Shown here in pieces: positions 42,415-51,064 of a stretch of DNA of 64,000 bases. The stretch's first letter is position 1, and each line of letters opens with the position of its first letter. The DNA is from NORP240 sp038134485 (GTDB taxonomy: Bacteria; Pseudomonadota; Gammaproteobacteria; Pseudomonadales; Pseudohongiellaceae), in the NCBI GenBank assembly GCA_038134485.1, contig JAYPVG010000014.1:7259-71258 (forward strand), in the 5' to 3' direction. Both the position numbers and the translations under genes were made by a program. The notes below the pieces were generated by a model. That model did not search any database. It worked only from the letters and a program-made list of their open reading frames with translations, and had not been told where the DNA came from.

Positions 42415-44439
42415 CTATCTGTAGGTTCGATTGGCAATTTTTGCCTCCGCTATCAGTAGTACAACTATGAGGCACATTATCCACCACCAGACACGCTGCG
42501 GTTGTTCCAGCTCAGCAGCCATTTGGGCGGTCTGTACTTCCCTTGACTGAACGGGACTGGTTTCCGGGTTGATAATCATGTCGTTCACAGTACCGACGCT
42601 TGTAGCTAGCAGGTTGGATTCCTCGGTCGGCAAATTTACAGCAAAATAGCGCGTCTCCTCACCTGACCGCACAGCAGTAAAACCGGGTTGATTTGCCTCG
42701 ATGGTGATGGTACCCGCCCCAAGGTCACCCCTTTCCCCGTCGGGGTAAATCACTTCCAGTTCTGCACCATTATCACTTTCAAGCGAACCCTCCAGGCTTA
42801 TGGAATCTCCAATACCATAGGCGCGCTGGCTGGTTTCGGGTGCCACCAAGTGACGAAGGGTTTCATGAACGAACGGCAGGTACATACCTTGCAATGCCAA
42901 ATTATTCCATTCAAGATCCATAGTCGACGCAAATAGAATTACCTTTCCTTGTCCAACCTGCCTTTCGGCCCGCGCCGGCAAANNNNNNNNNNCATCCGCA
43001 TCTTCGCTCGGAAGCAGCTGCCAGTGGCGTTGAAATCTTGCGGTCCAGTCAATGTCCAGAGGCTGAAGAATTGGGTGGCGTCGGTCAAAATCGGCAATAA
43101 CGAGGTAATCATCAATGAATGCACCACTGGGTGACTGCAGCAAAGCCGGGCTAATATCAGCCAACTGCTGATTGAACAGTTCAGGCTGCACACGATCACC
43201 GGGCGCAATCAGCAGACTGCCCCCATCTCTCGTGTACTGAATTAATTGCTGCGCCTGGCTATTAGTGAGATCCCCCACGTTCAGCAAAACCGCCACATCG
43301 TGCTCAGACAGCAGTTGGGAATTCAGTCGATTTGATTCGATCGTATCAAGACTGAAAGGCGAAACTTCTGCACTGCTTACTGCCAGTCCGAACCAGTGTC
43401 CCTCATCGTCAAACCAGTTTGGAGATGATTCGCCATTCACCAATAAGACTCGAATTTTGCGCGCAACATCCACCGTGAAGTAAAAATCATTGTCCGTCCG
43501 AAAATTGTCACCGTTAACGGTCACGCGACCTCTTCGAACGCCTGTCGCATCAAAATCCCCGGTCAGATTAACTACGGCCTCGGAAGCCTCTGATAAGTCC
43601 ACTCGCTGCCTGTCGACTACGGTATCGTCGATGCTCAATGTGACTTCGGCTTCATTAAGATACACGGAACCGGTACTGCGCACCCGCGCCAGTATGGTCT
43701 GTTCGCTAGCTGCCCCTTCAAGAAGACGCTCGGGAGACCTCACATCTGTCAGCACTAGATTACTGCTTTCTTCCTCGGCGACGTTGATTCCGGAAAAAAC
43801 CACGCCTGGTGCCAACTTCCAGTCGGCATCGTTCTCATCCAAACCAACCTGCTGATAATCGGAAATCAGGTACACACGCTTGTTGCCATAGTTGGAGCTG
43901 CCCAATAACTGGTCAGCCAGGCGCAGATTGGGCATGAATCGAGTGCCTCCGTATCCGGCTTCGCCCAGATTCTGCAGCGTGGACCGTACGCTATCCAGAT
44001 CCGTGGTGAGTTCCCGAATCATATCCACACCATTGGAAAACACCACCAGCGCCACTTCGTCGCCCGGGCGCAGATCGTTGACAATATCCACCGCTTCTCG
44101 TCTGGCAGTCTCAAAACGATCGCCGTAGCGCATGCTCATGGAATTATCCAACACCAAGACGACGGCGGCCGGATCGGCATCCAGCAGACGCGCAATGGTC
44201 TGATTTATAAGCGGTCGCGCGAAAGCAAATACCAGAAGCGCGATCAGCGCGGCTCGTAATAAAAGCAACAACCATTGCTGTATTTGCTGAAACAATACTA
44301 GCTTCTTGGATGTTTTCTTTAGGAAACGGATAGTGCCAAACATAAGTTTAGGCGGCTTTTCCTTGCGGATTAAATGAATAGCAACGGGGAGGAGCGCGGC
44401 AAACAGGCCAAACAGAAAAAGCGGCGAAAGAAATACCAT
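42415..44439 (-). CDS. BatA-like VWA membrane protein with GATase-like domain
   Basis: About 674 residues. N-terminal BatA-type domain with a membrane helix (MVFLSPLFLFGLFAALLPV) and the motif HLIRKEKPPKLMFGTIRFL; second helix near 57-76; then a VWA domain with MIDAS LDNSMSMRYGD (about 96-106) and the third metal residue region YGGTRFMP. Later residues (DVAVLLNVGDLTN, LIQYTRDGGSLLIAPGD) look like a glutamine-amidotransferase-type fold; a C-terminal helix (WWWIMCLIVVLLIAEA) anchors it. A run of 10 N at 42983-42992 falls inside, so about four residues are unknown and the frame across it is unproved. Its ATG overlaps the DUF58 stop (TGATG). Confidence 0.82.
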   Translation of the reverse strand: MVFLSPLFLFGLFAALLPVAIHLIRKEKPPKLMFGTIRFLKKTSKKLVLFQQIQQWLLLLLRAALIALLVFAFARPLINQTIARLLDADPAAVVLVLDNSMSMRYGDRFETARREAVDIVNDLRPGDEVALVVFSNGVDMIRELTTDLDSVRSTLQNLGEAGYGGTRFMPNLRLADQLLGSSNYGNKRVYLISDYQQVGLDENDADWKLAPGVVFSGINVAEEESSNLVLTDVRSPERLLEGAASEQTILARVRSTGSVYLNEAEVTLSIDDTVVDRQRVDLSEASEAVVNLTGDFDATGVRRGRVTVNGDNFRTDNDFYFTVDVARKIRVLLVNGESSPNWFDDEGHWFGLAVSSAEVSPFSLDTIESNRLNSQLLSEHDVAVLLNVGDLTNSQAQQLIQYTRDGGSLLIAPGDRVQPELFNQQLADISPALLQSPSGAFIDDYLVIADFDRRHPILQPLDIDWTARFQRHWQLLPSEDADXXXXLPARAERQVGQGKVILFASTMDLEWNNLALQGMYLPFVHETLRHLVAPETSQRAYGIGDSISLEGSLESDNGAELEVIYPDGERGDLGAGTITIEANQPGFTAVRSGEETRYFAVNLPTEESNLLATSVGTVNDMIINPETSPVQSREVQTAQMAAELEQPQRVWWWIMCLIVVLLIAEAKIANRTYR
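42983..42992. other. assembly gap (10 N)
   Basis: Ten undetermined bases inside the BatA-like gene. The coding frame is open on both sides when the gap is taken as exactly 10 bases, which may be coincidence since 10 is often an arbitrary gap length. Confidence 0.98.
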
Positions 44440-45332
44440 CAGTAACTTCTCCCTCGCTTGGAAATATAAGACGAAAGTGCCTCATCGAGTGGGTCTTTGG
44501 TATTTATAAGGCAATAGTCCACTCCGCTGCTCTGACACTGCTTGCGGCAATATTCGAGGAATTCGTTGAGATTCTTCAAATAGGCTTCTCGAATTGCCGC
44601 CGGTGAGGTAATGAACGATTCATTGCTCTCCATGTCGATAAATTCCGAAGGTTCATTGAAAGGAAAATTCAACTCCGCGTTATCCATAATCTGAAACGTG
44701 ATGACATCATTGCCCATACTGCGTAAATTCTGTAAGGCATTTATGACCCGCGACTCATCATCCAACATATCGGTAATCAGGATCACCAGGCTTTTCTTGT
44801 GCAAATGGGAAGCCAGATCAGCCAGCGGTTTGACTACATCGGTTCGAGTCCCGGACTCCAATTGTGCAAGCGATCGTAGAATTCGAATCAGGTGCGGCTG
44901 CCTGCACTTGGCGGGAATGAACTCACGAACCTCATCGTCGAAAGTGATTAATCCTACGGCGTCACGCTGTCGCATGATGAAGTAAGCCAGCGCGGAGGCC
45001 AGGGTCCGTGCATATTCAAACTTGCTTATGCCACCCGAGGTATAGGCCATTGAGGCACTGGTATCAAGGGCTATGAAGCAACGGACATTGGTTTCATCTT
45101 CGTATTGCTTGATGTAGAACTTTTCGCTGCGCGCATACAGCTTCCAGTCTACATGGCGCATGTCATCTCCAGGGTAATAGTTACGGTAATCATTGAACTC
45201 GACACTGAAGCCGCGTCTCGGGCTCTTGTGCAAGCCCGATAAAAATCCTTCCACCACGACGCGCGCACGCAGCTCAAGATTGTCCAGGCTAGCCAGTACA
45301 CTAGGATCCAGAAAGTTCAAAGACTCTGCCAT
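44439..45332 (-). CDS. DUF58 VWA-domain protein
   Basis: 297-residue cytosolic VWA-fold protein. DUF58 marks: GFSVEFNDYRNYYPGDDMRHVDWKLYAR at about 41-68, a MIDAS-like ALDTSASMAY (about 88-97), and LVILITDMLDD. These partner with MoxR ATPases in many bacteria. It sits nine bases after moxR and overlaps the BatA-like gene by one base. Confidence 0.92.
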   Translation of the reverse strand: MAESLNFLDPSVLASLDNLELRARVVVEGFLSGLHKSPRRGFSVEFNDYRNYYPGDDMRHVDWKLYARSEKFYIKQYEDETNVRCFIALDTSASMAYTSGGISKFEYARTLASALAYFIMRQRDAVGLITFDDEVREFIPAKCRQPHLIRILRSLAQLESGTRTDVVKPLADLASHLHKKSLVILITDMLDDESRVINALQNLRSMGNDVITFQIMDNAELNFPFNEPSEFIDMESNESFITSPAAIREAYLKNLNEFLEYCRKQCQSSGVDYCLINTKDPLDEALSSYISKRGRSY

Positions 45333-45341
45333 AGGAGAACC

Positions 45342-46373
45342 CTAGATAACCGCAGCCGGTTCCGGCACTGCTTCCAGCAACTTCTCTACGACATTGTCCG
45401 TGGTGACTCTCTCTGCTTCTGCATGGAAATTAAGTAGGATTCGATGCCTCAGCACAGAAGGAGCAAGGGCTCGAATATCACCATAGGACACGTTGTAGCG
45501 TCCCAACAGCAAAGCCCTCACCTTACCTGCCAGCACCAGATTCTGTGAGGCTCGAATTCCTGCACCCCAGCTAACCCAGTCTTTGACAAAGTCTGGCGCT
45601 TGCTCGGATTGCGGCCGACTGGCATGCACCAGTCGCACCGCGTATTGAATGACCGCCTCGGCCGCTGGCACCTGCCTGGCTATACGCTGAAACTCGAGGA
45701 TTTCCTCTCCGCCCAGTGGGTGCGAAAGTGCTGTATCCCGAATTTGGGTCGTATTGCTGACCACCTGCACTTCTTCGGCTTCGGAGAGATAACCCAGTTC
45801 AATCTTGAACATGAAACGGTCAAGCTGAGCCTCCGGCAGTGGGTAGGTGCCCTCCAGCTCAATAGGATTCTGCGTCGCCAGCACGAAGAAAGGCTGCGAC
45901 ATCGGCCATGTGGTGCCGCCCGCGGTCACCTGGCGCTCTTCCATAGCCTCCAGCAGGGCCGACTGCGTTTTTGGCGGAGTTCGGTTAATCTCATCCGCCA
46001 ATAGAATATTGGTAAAAATAGGACCTTTGACGAACCGAAGCTCGCGTTTGCCGTCTTCTTCAGTCACGATTTCCGAACCCACCACATCCGATGGCATCAG
46101 GTCGGGCGTAAACTGGATACGGCTGAAATCAACCTGCAGGATGTCAGCTACTGTTTTGATCAACAGGGTTTTAGCCAATCCGGGAACCCCGGTGACAAGG
46201 CAGTGCCCGCCGGCAAACAGCGCAATTAACAGCTCATCGATAATATCTTGCTGCCCGACAATGATTTTTTTGATCTCATTGACAATCTGTTCTCGTCCAT
46301 CCTGCATCTTCTTAACCAATGCCAGGTCGTCCTGATTTTCAATCCCTTCCATATTTTCTTCTAGTTCTGCCAT
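45342..46373 (-). CDS. MoxR-family AAA+ ATPase
   Basis: 343 residues. AAA+ chaperone-like ATPase: Walker A GVPGLAKT (about 60-67), Walker B LLADEINR, sensor ATQNPIELEGTYPLPEAQLDRF (about 152-172). MoxR proteins remodel or mature partner proteins together with VWA proteins. Fifteen bases downstream of the DUF4159 gene and nine upstream of DUF58. Confidence 0.95.
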   Translation of the reverse strand: MAELEENMEGIENQDDLALVKKMQDGREQIVNEIKKIIVGQQDIIDELLIALFAGGHCLVTGVPGLAKTLLIKTVADILQVDFSRIQFTPDLMPSDVVGSEIVTEEDGKRELRFVKGPIFTNILLADEINRTPPKTQSALLEAMEERQVTAGGTTWPMSQPFFVLATQNPIELEGTYPLPEAQLDRFMFKIELGYLSEAEEVQVVSNTTQIRDTALSHPLGGEEILEFQRIARQVPAAEAVIQYAVRLVHASRPQSEQAPDFVKDWVSWGAGIRASQNLVLAGKVRALLLGRYNVSYGDIRALAPSVLRHRILLNFHAEAERVTTDNVVEKLLEAVPEPAAVI

Positions 46374-46388
46374 GGGTATTTCCTGTTG

Positions 46389-47282
46389 TTAATGGCTAAA
46401 AGCGTAAATCAAAAAATTGATGCCGATCTTATAGGCTTCGTTGGTGTACTTGGTAGGGTAGGGCTCATAAAAAGTGTGTTCCCAACCATCACCCAAATCA
46501 GTGTTGTAATTAGCGACCATCATTATCCGTCCGTCATCATCCAAGATAGCGTAAACCGCAGGAGGGTAGTTGGGATCGTCAAGATTGAAGTAGCCGCCTC
46601 TGTCCCAGGTCACCATGCGGCCGGGCACCTGTGCCACTTCGTCAATATCGAAAAAAATATGGAAGATTTCATGACTGGTATCCAACTGCACCAATTCTCG
46701 CTCCGGAAAAATCTTGGCGATTTCCATTTGCATATCTTCCAGATGAGCATCCCCCCAGAAGTCATCTACCATCACAAAGCCACCCCGGAACATAAATTCT
46801 CGCAATGCCTCAATTTCTTCCGGAGTGAAATTGGGGCCGCTAAATGTCGATCCGATTGGCACCCGCTTCCAGTTCATATAAAGAAACATGTGTTCAAACA
46901 ATCGTGGATCCGTCAGTTCAAGCCAATTGTGATTACGCGGATTTGTATCGATATTGGTATAACGCTGTACACCTCGCAGAAAATTTTCATCAGAATCAGG
47001 ATAATCGGTGTCCCACCAACCACCACGACGCCGACCATATCCAAATCCTCCGCCGCCTCTACCACCACCGTAGTTGGTGTAGCGACCACGAACCCAGGTA
47101 AATTCCGTAATGTCAGTTCCATACAGGGACAATTCCTCACCATCCCTGAATACCAGCGCCTCGACTTGTGCATGACTGGGGCTGCTGCCAAGAACCATCA
47201 GCACCATCAAAAACAGCATGGGAAAAGCTGTTGTTCGATCTGGAGAATGCACGGGTTCCAATTTTCCTCTAGTTCGGGCCAT
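46389..47282 (-). CDS. DUF4159 secreted protein
   Basis: About 297 residues from the ATG at 47282 (MARTRGKLE); it overlaps the upstream gene by 14 bases, and an earlier in-frame start is rejected as antisense. Signal peptide ending PSHAQ. A Gly/Arg/Tyr stretch follows (NYGGGRGGGG, FGYGRRRGG), then the DUF4159 body with LREFMFRGGFVMVDDFWG and HEIFHIFFDIDE. The fold is in the glutamine-amidotransferase-like group; function unknown. Central part of the MoxR operon. Confidence 0.88.
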   Translation of the reverse strand: MARTRGKLEPVHSPDRTTAFPMLFLMVLMVLGSSPSHAQVEALVFRDGEELSLYGTDITEFTWVRGRYTNYGGGRGGGGFGYGRRRGGWWDTDYPDSDENFLRGVQRYTNIDTNPRNHNWLELTDPRLFEHMFLYMNWKRVPIGSTFSGPNFTPEEIEALREFMFRGGFVMVDDFWGDAHLEDMQMEIAKIFPERELVQLDTSHEIFHIFFDIDEVAQVPGRMVTWDRGGYFNLDDPNYPPAVYAILDDDGRIMMVANYNTDLGDGWEHTFYEPYPTKYTNEAYKIGINFLIYAFSH

Positions 47283-49977
47283 CGACGGACTGCAAGAGTA
47301 TTTGCTGCGCTCGCTGATAACTGGGAGCAATTTCCAGTGCACTGAGCACATTTCGCTTTGCATCGTCCAACTGACCATTGTTCAGATAAGCTTCAGCGAG
47401 ATTAGTTTGTGCTTCGACCGGATCAGTAATGTCAAGTTTGGCCAGCACCTCATACTCGGTAACTGCCAGCGCCGAATCATCTATTAATCCGGCGTAATCC
47501 GCTTTCAGCTGATGCACATCGATGCGATAGGGATCGATCTGCAACGCCCGATCGATGTAATAACTCGCGCCTTCCACATCTGCAGCTTCCAACGCCGCCT
47601 GCGCCAATATCATGGCGGAACCGTAGTCATGCTGCTGATTATCCAGCAGGATCTTGAGCTGCTCCAGTTGCGCCTCGACATTCCCTTCCTGTTCATAGAT
47701 CTGCGACAGCACCAGCGGCGGACTGGGATAGCCGGCATAGGAAGGCAGTAACTCGTGAGCCTCTTCGAGATGGAGACGCGCCTCGGCGAAATTTTCTTCC
47801 TTAAACAGTACGATTCCTAGTTGCAGATGGGCCTGGAAATCTCTCGGCTGTGCTTCAATTCGATTTCGCATGTGCTGCTTGAGCGAAGTATTGTTGTAGA
47901 GCTCCGCCAGCACCGCGCTTGAGTTCTCACGAATGCCATGCCCATGCCCCTCACCTTCATCCGGATTGTCCTCGGAGTGCACGTAAACATTGATCTCCTC
48001 TACCCTACCAACTATCCAGTCGACAAAGCCATCATTGAAGGTATCAAGATTTTGCTCGAACACCTCCTCAAACATCTCATTTTCTTCCTTGATGAAAGCG
48101 TACTGTTGCACCAGTTCCACCAGTTTTTCAAAGCCGTAAGCCTCAGTAATATAGTCAACGACCAGATAGGACTGAAAGTAGGCAAAACCAAGATCAGCAC
48201 TGTTCTGGGCACTGGTAAAACCCGCATTCAGATTACTCACTGGCAAAAGTTTGTTGTCCTCGACAGCCCTCACCAGGTCCAGGCCCTGCCGGCGCCCCCA
48301 GTAAGCTCGCCCTTCACTTTCTTCCCACACGGAAATTCCCTCCGATAGCCAGCGCGGCATTCGATTGGCGGTCATCTGCAGGGTAATAACATGCATAAAT
48401 TCGTGCCAGGCGATTTCCTGCCAATTGGCGGTCAGCGCATCCGGGGAAATCAGGGTGACAACCTTGCCGAAACAGATTCCCACGAGAGGACCTATATCCG
48501 GCAATCCTACCGAGCGCACCGCGAAGTCTTCGCTATTCTCGAATACCTCTATCAGTACGGGAGCTTCCGGCTCAAAACCGTATTTGGCAGTCAGCGTGGT
48601 CCATGCCTCTTCCAGTAACGGCTCCATGTACGGCCACAGAATATCGGCGTCATTTTCACTCATGTGTACCTTGAAGTGTTCACTCTCCAGCGTCTCATAG
48701 TTCGCCAGCGTATCGAATACCTTCAACATATTGGAGGTCATGACATTAAATGGGTCGTTTTCGAATCCAATTTCGAGATTGGCTTTCCCCTCCTCTTCTT
48801 CGCCAAGTCGAACCAGGTTGGAACCCAGCAGGGTATAGGCTTGCCAGTAATTCGGGTCAGCATCGATAGCAGCGCGGGCGAATTCAACGGCTTCGGTGAA
48901 ACGGTATGCATTTCCGAAAGCGTCAGCGATATTGCTCAGAAAAACCGGATTACCGGGGCTGAAACTCTCAACCCTGGCCAGCAACTCCCGATATTCCTCT
49001 TCTCGCTCCATCAACATTGCTTCGGCCGCCAGGGTGCTTAAAACTGGCAGCGACTCAGGATTTATACCGAGGGCCTGGTCAAGCACTTCTCGGGCTTCCT
49101 CCTTCCGATTACTGCGCATCATGCCGGTGGCATAAGTTTGCAAGGCCTCAACGGAGTTGGGATTGAGAGCCATCGCACGCTGGAGAGACCGCTGATCGCC
49201 GACCGCTCTGGCAAGGCCTACCAGGGCCGGTATGTAGCGATTATTGATTTCCAGCGCATCCTGGTAGCTCTGTTCCGCATCGGCGGCGTTATATTTTTCC
49301 AGAAACAGATCACCCCAGAGAACATGGGCTTCCAGATTGTTAGGGTTGGCCCTCACAGCTTCGTTAAAAAGACTGTTAGCCTCGTGAAAACGATCCAATT
49401 GCCAGCTGGCCAACGCCACCATAGCCACGTCCTCGGACGCGAATACCAGACCATCGTTGTAACGCTGGGCGGCGGCTTCAAGGTAAATCCTGGCTTGTGC
49501 ATTGCGGCCAACGAATTTCAACAGGCTGCCATATTGCACCAGCGCCCGAACAGGTGCCATCTGCAAATCCTCATCGACCACGGCTGCCAGAATTTCCAGT
49601 GCCTCAGCGGATCTACCTACCGTTCGCAGCATCTCGGCCAATTGCGTACTTACCAGGGGAAAATCTGCGAAGTCATTGCCATCAATCAACTCCTCGCATA
49701 TCTCGATCGCTTCTTGATATCGACCAAGCATGGCGTAAGAACGACTCGCACCAACCACACCTTCATTACGATCCAGGCCATCCGCTGCTTTAAATACATC
49801 TATCGCTGCCACAAAAGATCCAGATTGAAAGAGTTGCTCACCGCGAAACAATGGCGCTTCCCCGGTATCTGTCCCTGCGGGATCCGGGTCCTGAGCAAGT
49901 ACCGCAATCGGCAAGAGGACTGCCAGAACAGCAGCCTGAATCAATGCACCCAACTGCCTAGTTCTCGAGTAGTTCAT
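47269..49977 (-). CDS. TPR protein with gluzincin-type metallopeptidase centre
   Basis: About 902 residues from the ATG at 49977 (MNYSRTRQLG); overlaps the caspase-like gene by 20 bases. Signal peptide to about 29 (AVLAQDP). N-terminal TPR array (to about 430) is followed by a metallopeptidase MA domain with HEFMH at 525-529 and downstream RWLSEGISVWEE supplying the third ligand Glu, then further TPR units to the end. A His- and Glu-rich linker (EGHGHGIREN, about 675) is notable. A secreted zinc peptidase tethered to TPR partner-binding surfaces is the inferred role; no member with known substrate comes to mind. Confidence 0.85.
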   Translation of the reverse strand: MNYSRTRQLGALIQAAVLAVLLPIAVLAQDPDPAGTDTGEAPLFRGEQLFQSGSFVAAIDVFKAADGLDRNEGVVGASRSYAMLGRYQEAIEICEELIDGNDFADFPLVSTQLAEMLRTVGRSAEALEILAAVVDEDLQMAPVRALVQYGSLLKFVGRNAQARIYLEAAAQRYNDGLVFASEDVAMVALASWQLDRFHEANSLFNEAVRANPNNLEAHVLWGDLFLEKYNAADAEQSYQDALEINNRYIPALVGLARAVGDQRSLQRAMALNPNSVEALQTYATGMMRSNRKEEAREVLDQALGINPESLPVLSTLAAEAMLMEREEEYRELLARVESFSPGNPVFLSNIADAFGNAYRFTEAVEFARAAIDADPNYWQAYTLLGSNLVRLGEEEEGKANLEIGFENDPFNVMTSNMLKVFDTLANYETLESEHFKVHMSENDADILWPYMEPLLEEAWTTLTAKYGFEPEAPVLIEVFENSEDFAVRSVGLPDIGPLVGICFGKVVTLISPDALTANWQEIAWHEFMHVITLQMTANRMPRWLSEGISVWEESEGRAYWGRRQGLDLVRAVEDNKLLPVSNLNAGFTSAQNSADLGFAYFQSYLVVDYITEAYGFEKLVELVQQYAFIKEENEMFEEVFEQNLDTFNDGFVDWIVGRVEEINVYVHSEDNPDEGEGHGHGIRENSSAVLAELYNNTSLKQHMRNRIEAQPRDFQAHLQLGIVLFKEENFAEARLHLEEAHELLPSYAGYPSPPLVLSQIYEQEGNVEAQLEQLKILLDNQQHDYGSAMILAQAALEAADVEGASYYIDRALQIDPYRIDVHQLKADYAGLIDDSALAVTEYEVLAKLDITDPVEAQTNLAEAYLNNGQLDDAKRNVLSALEIAPSYQRAQQILLQSVDGPN

Positions 49978-51064
49978 TGTATTGTCCTGTGGTTCTAGCC
50001 AAATCAATCAACAATTCTTCCATCTGTGCCCAGTAATCATCTTCAAGGTAATCTGCCTTGCGGCCGCGAAGTATAAATACTGAACGTTCCAGTTCCTGAA
50101 CCCGCGACTTCAACTCCAGTTGGCGCGGAGAGAGGTTTTCAGTGTCAGCCGTCAACACATCGAGATAAACAATTTCTGCCAGTCTTCCGTCAGCTTCTGC
50201 CGCTGTTGGATTGATAGTGAACAGTGCATCCCCGTTATCATCCAGGCTGGCATGTTCCGAAGCCAGGCGACCCTGGTCTTCATACCACTGATCGACGCTT
50301 TGCCGGGCATAATTAAATGCTTCGAGCATGGATACTCGGTTATTCTTGTCGCGATCTCCATTACGCTGTTCAAGAGCTTCGATAAAGTAACCAGAAAATA
50401 TCGGGTCAAACCGTTCTGCCGGTGACCGGGTTGCCGATATCACCACCCTGCCTTCGCTCGAAAGCAAGGCAGAAAATCCATAGCTGGCGCTTGTGGTATT
50501 AACGATCACGATGTCCTGCTGATCAAACTCATCGAGCACCGCAGCAAATTCATCGCCGGTAATGTCCGGACCCACTATATTGAATTTTGATTCGTCGTCG
50601 CGACCGGTTCCGTGCCCAATCAGAAAAATGGTGATCTGGTCGCCTCTGTTCACGCGCTCCCGCAATTCGGCCATTTGTGCGACGATGGTGATTCGGTCAC
50701 AGGCTCCATCAATTCGACTATTATCAGGATGGGAGTCCTTTCCTCTATCCAACAACAGGGAAATAGTATCGGAACTATAGCCATAATCCCGGATCAGGAT
50801 GTCATGAAGTGAAAAAGACCATTGCCTGAACCGATCTACGGTCTCGTTGCCAACAGAGGGTCCGGTCAGTATTACTGCGTACTTGGTCGTATCAGGCTGC
50901 TCAATGAAAAATCGGCCCAAATCTGAACCTCCGCTGCTTTGCGATGGCTGGGCTATAGCCTGGGTTAGCGTGCTGGCAGAAAGAAGTCCCAACAAAATCC
51001 CGATGAACCGCAAGCGAGTTTCTTTGAAACGCTGCAGATTAGAACGATTATTATTGATGCTCAT
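49958..51064 (-). CDS. caspase-fold protein lacking an evident catalytic Cys
   Basis: About 368 residues from the ATG at 51064, which overlaps the stop of the upstream gene by one base. Signal peptide near 1-39. The fold resembles C13/C14 caspase-like peptidases: KYAVILTGPS strand, SLHDILIRDYGYSSDTISLLL, FLIGHGTG with the expected catalytic His151, and IVIVNTTSASYGFSALL where the nucleophile Cys is expected; here residues 190-194 read TTSAS. Ser or Thr may replace Cys, or the protein may be a pseudoenzyme acting as a scaffold. The C-terminal helix is coiled-coil-like. Confidence 0.72.
   Translation of the reverse strand: MSINNNRSNLQRFKETRLRFIGILLGLLSASTLTQAIAQPSQSSGGSDLGRFFIEQPDTTKYAVILTGPSVGNETVDRFRQWSFSLHDILIRDYGYSSDTISLLLDRGKDSHPDNSRIDGACDRITIVAQMAELRERVNRGDQITIFLIGHGTGRDDESKFNIVGPDITGDEFAAVLDEFDQQDIVIVNTTSASYGFSALLSSEGRVVISATRSPAERFDPIFSGYFIEALEQRNGDRDKNNRVSMLEAFNYARQSVDQWYEDQGRLASEHASLDDNGDALFTINPTAAEADGRLAEIVYLDVLTADTENLSPRQLELKSRVQELERSVFILRGRKADYLEDDYWAQMEELLIDLARTTGQYNELLEN

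Noticed and set aside
46386..47345. Plus-strand ORF of 319 codons
   Set aside because: Antisense to the DUF4159 gene; composition is odd (repeated Thr/Pro) because it mirrors the Gly-rich tract.
49138..49998. Plus-strand ORF of 286 codons
   Set aside because: Antisense to the TPR-peptidase gene; no domain.
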